From contig JAKABK010000080.1 in assembly GCA_021796905.1 (NCBI GenBank), positions 1 through 7,370 on the forward strand: a DNA stretch of 7,370 bases, written 5' to 3'. The notes under the pieces were generated by a model. The model saw only the letters and a program-made list of their open reading frames with translations, had not been told where the DNA came from and searched no databases. This DNA is from Actinomycetes bacterium (GTDB lineage Bacteria > Actinomycetota > Acidimicrobiia > Acidimicrobiales > Palsa-688). Position 1 is the first letter of the stretch. The number at the start of each line of letters is the position of its first letter. The position numbers and the translations under genes were made by a program. Shown here in pieces: positions 4,614 through 7,370 of this stretch.

Positions 4614-6200
4614 ATGGCAGTGGCCGTCCCCCCCGACGTGAGCACCGGATCCCCGGCTCCGGCTCCCGGCCTTCCCGACCCGGTCGCAGTGGCGGTCCAC
4701 CTCCGCCCGCCCCGGCGAGCCGGGATGGAGGAGAGGTTCTCCGGTACCGACCAGCCGGCGGGCCACGACCTCGCCCGCCATCCCCGCGTCGCCCGGATCC
4801 TGCACAGCCGCCGGTTCCAGTTCCTGTTGATCCTGCCGAACCAGATCGTCTTCTGGATGGTGATCTTCCTCGGACTGCTCGGCACCGTCGTGCCGGGCCT
4901 CAACTTCGGCACCGCGATCACCTGGTACATCTGGTTCTGCCTGGTGTTCGTGATGATGGTCACCGTCGGGCGGGCCTGGTGCGCCATGTGCCCCTTCGGG
5001 GGCTTCGGCGAGTGGGTCCAACGACGGACCTTCTGGCAACGCACCCAGCGGGCGCTCGGCCTCGGCAAGAAGCTCCCCGAGCCGGTCGCCCGCTACGGCC
5101 TCCTGGCCTCGGTCGGCGCCTTTCTCCTGCTCACCTGGATCGAGGAGCTGTTCAACATCGCCGGGCCGGGCAACCCGATGGCCACGAGCTTCATGGTCCT
5201 CGGGATCGTCAGCTCCGCGCTGGTGTTCTTCCTGGTCTTCGAGCGGCGCACCTTCTGCCGGTACGTCTGCCCGCTCTCGGCGTTGATCGGCAGCGTCGGG
5301 GCGATCGGGTCGGCCGCAGGGTTCCGCACCCGGGACCGGGAGGTGTGCCTGTCGTGTGAGACCAAGGACTGCATGCGCGGCGGGGACGAGGGCTACGGCT
5401 GCCCGTGGTACACCTGGCCGGGAAGCGCCGACTCCAACCTCACCTGCGGACTGTGCTCCGAGTGCTACAAGGCCTGCCCCTCCGACAACGTCGGGCTGTT
5501 CGTGCAGCGCCCGCTCACCTCCGTGGTCGCCCCCAGCCGCCGGCGTGCCGACGTCGCCTGGGCGGTCGCCGTCCTGTGGGGTCTGGTGGTCTTCCAGCAG
5601 GTCAACGCCACCAGCCCTTATGCCTCCCTCGACGGCTGGCTCAACCGGGTGACCGGCATGGCCTACCCCGACCCGGTCGACTACCTCGGGATCATCGCCG
5701 CCGTCGCCGCAGTCTTCGCCGGTACCGCCTGGGTGATGTCCCGACTGCTCGGCAAGGACCTGGAGCGTTGGCACCAGCCGTCGCCGACGTCGTCGTCGTT
5801 CGTCGACCGCCAGAGCCGCTTCCGGTCCTTCTTCGTTCCCCTCGCCTACGGGGTGATCCCGGTGGTCGGCGCCGACTACTTCGCCCGCCAGCTCCCGAAG
5901 TTCTTCAAGCACGCCTCTCGGATCGTGCCGTCGATCGGTGCCTGGTTCGGCGCCGGCAGCACCCACTCCAGCCTCTACGACCTGCGCCTGCTCTCGAACC
6001 CGTCGATCGTCGCCGTCCAGCTCGGCGTGATCGCCGCCGGGACCCTCGCCGCGGCCTGGAGCACCTGGAGGATCTCGGGTCGCGACATCGACCCGGTCGC
6101 CTCCCACCCCGTCGCCGCCCGCCTCGCCAGCCTTGCCGTGGTGGTCGCCTTCGGCGCCATCGCCGGATGGCTCTACGTGATCATGCACGCCGCGTCGTGA
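4614..6200 (+). CDS. Polytopic membrane 4Fe-4S protein (NapH/NosR/CcoG-like)
   Basis: 528 aa. It has about eight or nine hydrophobic segments, roughly at 70-93, 104-120, 160-176, 193-210, 312-330, 356-378, 405-425, 464-484 and 503-524. Cysteines fall in the pattern of membrane polyferredoxins. GRAWCAMCPFG (Cys123, Cys126) and RRTFCRYVCPLSALIG (Cys215, Cys219) each close a membrane segment. Next comes a cytoplasm-type loop with Cys245, 248, 253 and 263, then a ferredoxin motif C-x2-C-x2-C-x3-CP at 278-289. NapH, NosR and CcoG/RdxA proteins use this layout to move electrons across or along the membrane, often to or from quinone. The first motif is C-x2-CP instead of the usual C-x3-CP. No heme-binding CxxCH or FMN-binding domain is seen, so it is not a full NosR. 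It is probably co-transcribed with the oxidoreductase 73 bp downstream. The substrate system is unknown. Confidence 0.9.
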   Translation: MAVAVPPDVSTGSPAPAPGLPDPVAVAVHLRPPRRAGMEERFSGTDQPAGHDLARHPRVARILHSRRFQFLLILPNQIVFWMVIFLGLLGTVVPGLNFGTAITWYIWFCLVFVMMVTVGRAWCAMCPFGGFGEWVQRRTFWQRTQRALGLGKKLPEPVARYGLLASVGAFLLLTWIEELFNIAGPGNPMATSFMVLGIVSSALVFFLVFERRTFCRYVCPLSALIGSVGAIGSAAGFRTRDREVCLSCETKDCMRGGDEGYGCPWYTWPGSADSNLTCGLCSECYKACPSDNVGLFVQRPLTSVVAPSRRRADVAWAVAVLWGLVVFQQVNATSPYASLDGWLNRVTGMAYPDPVDYLGIIAAVAAVFAGTAWVMSRLLGKDLERWHQPSPTSSSFVDRQSRFRSFFVPLAYGVIPVVGADYFARQLPKFFKHASRIVPSIGAWFGAGSTHSSLYDLRLLSNPSIVAVQLGVIAAGTLAAAWSTWRISGRDIDPVASHPVAARLASLAVVVAFGAIAGWLYVIMHAAS

Positions 6201-6261
6201 CCCCCTCCCTCCCGACTGCGACCACCCACCCACCCCGAGCAGCCACCTCCACCGAGCAGCC

Positions 6262-6267
6262 AAGGAG
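6262..6267 (+). promoter_or_regulatory. Ribosome-binding site of the FAD oxidoreductase gene
   Basis: AAGGAG ends six bases before ATG 6274, fixing this start. The 73-bp gap from the previous stop codon shows no terminator hairpin or promoter that I can identify, which supports one transcript. Confidence 0.6.
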
Positions 6268-6273
6268 CCCCCG

Positions 6274-7370
6274 ATGACCCTCACCGAGCCCACCACCGGC
6301 GGGACCGGCACCCTCCCCGCCGCCCCGGTCACCGAGCACCCCCACGTCCGGGTCCTGCTCGACCGTTGCGCAGGGTGCCAGGAGTGCGTGATCCGCTGCC
6401 CGACCGCCGCCCTCGACCTGGACCCCGTCACCTGGACCGTCGTGGCCGACCAGGCCGCGTGCGTCGGTTGCCGCCAGTGTGTGCGTACCTGCCCGTTCGC
6501 CGCGATCGTCGTCGACGGTCCCGCCCTGGTCGCGCCCCGTCACCCGACCGGGACCGCCCACCCCACCGACCTCGACCACGACCGTACCGAGACCCGCCGG
6601 GGACTCGCCGGCTGGGCCGAGGCGCTCGGCGAGGCCGCCCGCTGCATCGCCTGCCCCGACCCGACCTGTGTGCGCGGGTGCCCGACCCACAACGACATCC
6701 CGGCGTTCGTCCAAGCGGTCGCCAGGGGCGACCTCGACGGGGCCCACCAGGTCCTGCGGCGCACCTCGTGGCTCCCGGACATCTGCTCCCGGGTCTGCGA
6801 CCAGGCGCTCCAGTGCGAAGGGGTGTGCACCTGGTCGCTCCAGGGCGGCACGCCGGTGGCTATCGGCGCCCTGGAGCGCTTCATAACCGACAACGCCCCG
6901 GTCCCGCCCCTCGAGGCTAAGGGTGAGGACGGCAAGGGGCTGTCGGTCGCTGTGGTCGGCTCCGGCCCCGCCGGGCTCGCGGCCGCCTCCGAACTGGCAG
7001 CTCACGGGGCGGAGGTCACCGTCTACGAGCGCGACCACGACTGCGGCGGCCTCCTGCGCTGGGGGATCCCCGACTTCACCCTGCCCGACTCCGTCGCCCG
7101 CCGGCCGGTCGACGCTCTCCGGGCGGCCGGTGTCCGCATCGAGGTCGACCACGAGATCACCCCCGCCGACCTCGACCGCCTGGCCGACGACCACGACGCG
7201 GTGGTGGTCGCGGTCGGGGCCTCCCAGCCACTGCTCCCACCCCTGCCCGGCGCCGACCTCGAAGGGGTGTGGGACGCGACCCGCTTCCTCACCGCGGCCC
7301 ACGCCGCCATCGCCGCCGGCGGTCCGCTACCGGGTCTTCGGAGTGTCGGGGCACCCACCGTGGCGAAGAG
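6274..7370 (+). CDS. Ferredoxin-domain GltD/NfnB-like FAD-dependent NAD(P) oxidoreductase (partial, 3' end outside)
   Basis: 365 codons are open to the window edge. After a 24-residue Thr/Pro/Gly-rich start come two ferredoxin motifs, C32-x2-C35-x2-C38-x3-C42P and C63-x2-C66-x2-C69-x3-C73P, a classic 2[4Fe-4S] domain. Residues 120-205 are the Fe-S domain found at the N-terminus of glutamate synthase small subunit, NfnB and dihydropyrimidine dehydrogenase: C124-x2-C127-x4-C132-x3-C136P and C171-x3-C175-x5-C181-x3-C185. From 223 a Rossmann FAD site VAVVGSGPAGLAAASELA is followed by GGLLRWGIPDFTLP (258-271), diagnostic of GltD-like reductases. The NADPH domain would follow, partly outside. It probably transfers electrons between NAD(P)H and Fe-S carriers and may feed the membrane Fe-S protein upstream. 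No glutamate synthase large subunit is present in the window, so a role in glutamate synthesis is not indicated. Confidence 0.93.
   Translation, partial: MTLTEPTTGGTGTLPAAPVTEHPHVRVLLDRCAGCQECVIRCPTAALDLDPVTWTVVADQAACVGCRQCVRTCPFAAIVVDGPALVAPRHPTGTAHPTDLDHDRTETRRGLAGWAEALGEAARCIACPDPTCVRGCPTHNDIPAFVQAVARGDLDGAHQVLRRTSWLPDICSRVCDQALQCEGVCTWSLQGGTPVAIGALERFITDNAPVPPLEAKGEDGKGLSVAVVGSGPAGLAAASELAAHGAEVTVYERDHDCGGLLRWGIPDFTLPDSVARRPVDALRAAGVRIEVDHEITPADLDRLADDHDAVVVAVGASQPLLPPLPGADLEGVWDATRFLTAAHAAIAAGGPLPGLRSVGAPTVAK

Noticed and set aside
4548..6431. 627-codon - strand open frame antisense to the membrane Fe-S gene
   Set aside because: Highly acidic, Gly/Asp-rich translation with no domain, opposite a protein with clear Fe-S and membrane motifs. 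It is a shadow frame.

Overview
The window is about 70% GC with strongly GC-biased third codon positions, and it carries an actinobacterial type of gene content: a cytochrome P450, an MFS_3-type exporter and an Rrf2 regulator. It most likely comes from a high-GC actinomycete or related Actinomycetota. No rRNA, tRNA, CRISPR array, IS element or intrinsic terminator was seen. Long open frames antisense to nearly every gene are a by-product of the GC content.

Layout, left to right. (1) Positions 1-106 may hold the tail of a + strand gene that ends 5 bp from the next gene; this call is weak. (2) Positions 112-1827 (- strand) encode an MFS exporter fused to a C-terminal cyclic-nucleotide-binding domain. 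(3) Positions 1828-2210 are a divergent intergenic region. It has a plausible exporter promoter with a perfect 12-bp palindrome centred in its spacer, and a perfect 10-bp-arm inverted repeat just ahead of the P450. (4) Positions 2211-3548 (+ strand) encode a complete cytochrome P450. (5) Positions 3520-4497 (- strand) encode an Rrf2-family regulator with IscR/NsrR-like cysteines and an unusual C-terminal extension resembling SRPBCC domains; its 3' end overlaps the P450 by 29 bp. (6) Positions 4498-4613 are a compact divergent control region with a candidate promoter and a perfect CCCACTT-GAC-AAGTGGG palindrome. (7) Positions 4614-6200 (+ strand) encode a polytopic membrane 4Fe-4S protein of the NapH/NosR/CcoG type. 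(8) Positions 6274-7370 (+ strand, cut by the window edge) encode an 8Fe-ferredoxin domain fused to a GltD/NfnB-like FAD and NAD(P) oxidoreductase.

The most coherent unit is items 5-8. A probable Fe-S-sensing Rrf2 repressor sits divergent to a two-gene redox module that could pass electrons between NAD(P)H, flavin, soluble Fe-S clusters and a membrane Fe-S protein. The physiological electron donor or acceptor (for example quinone, nitrogen oxides or a further downstream enzyme) cannot be read from this window. The P450 and the cNMP-domain exporter are divergently transcribed neighbours that could share regulation. Their substrates are unknown.
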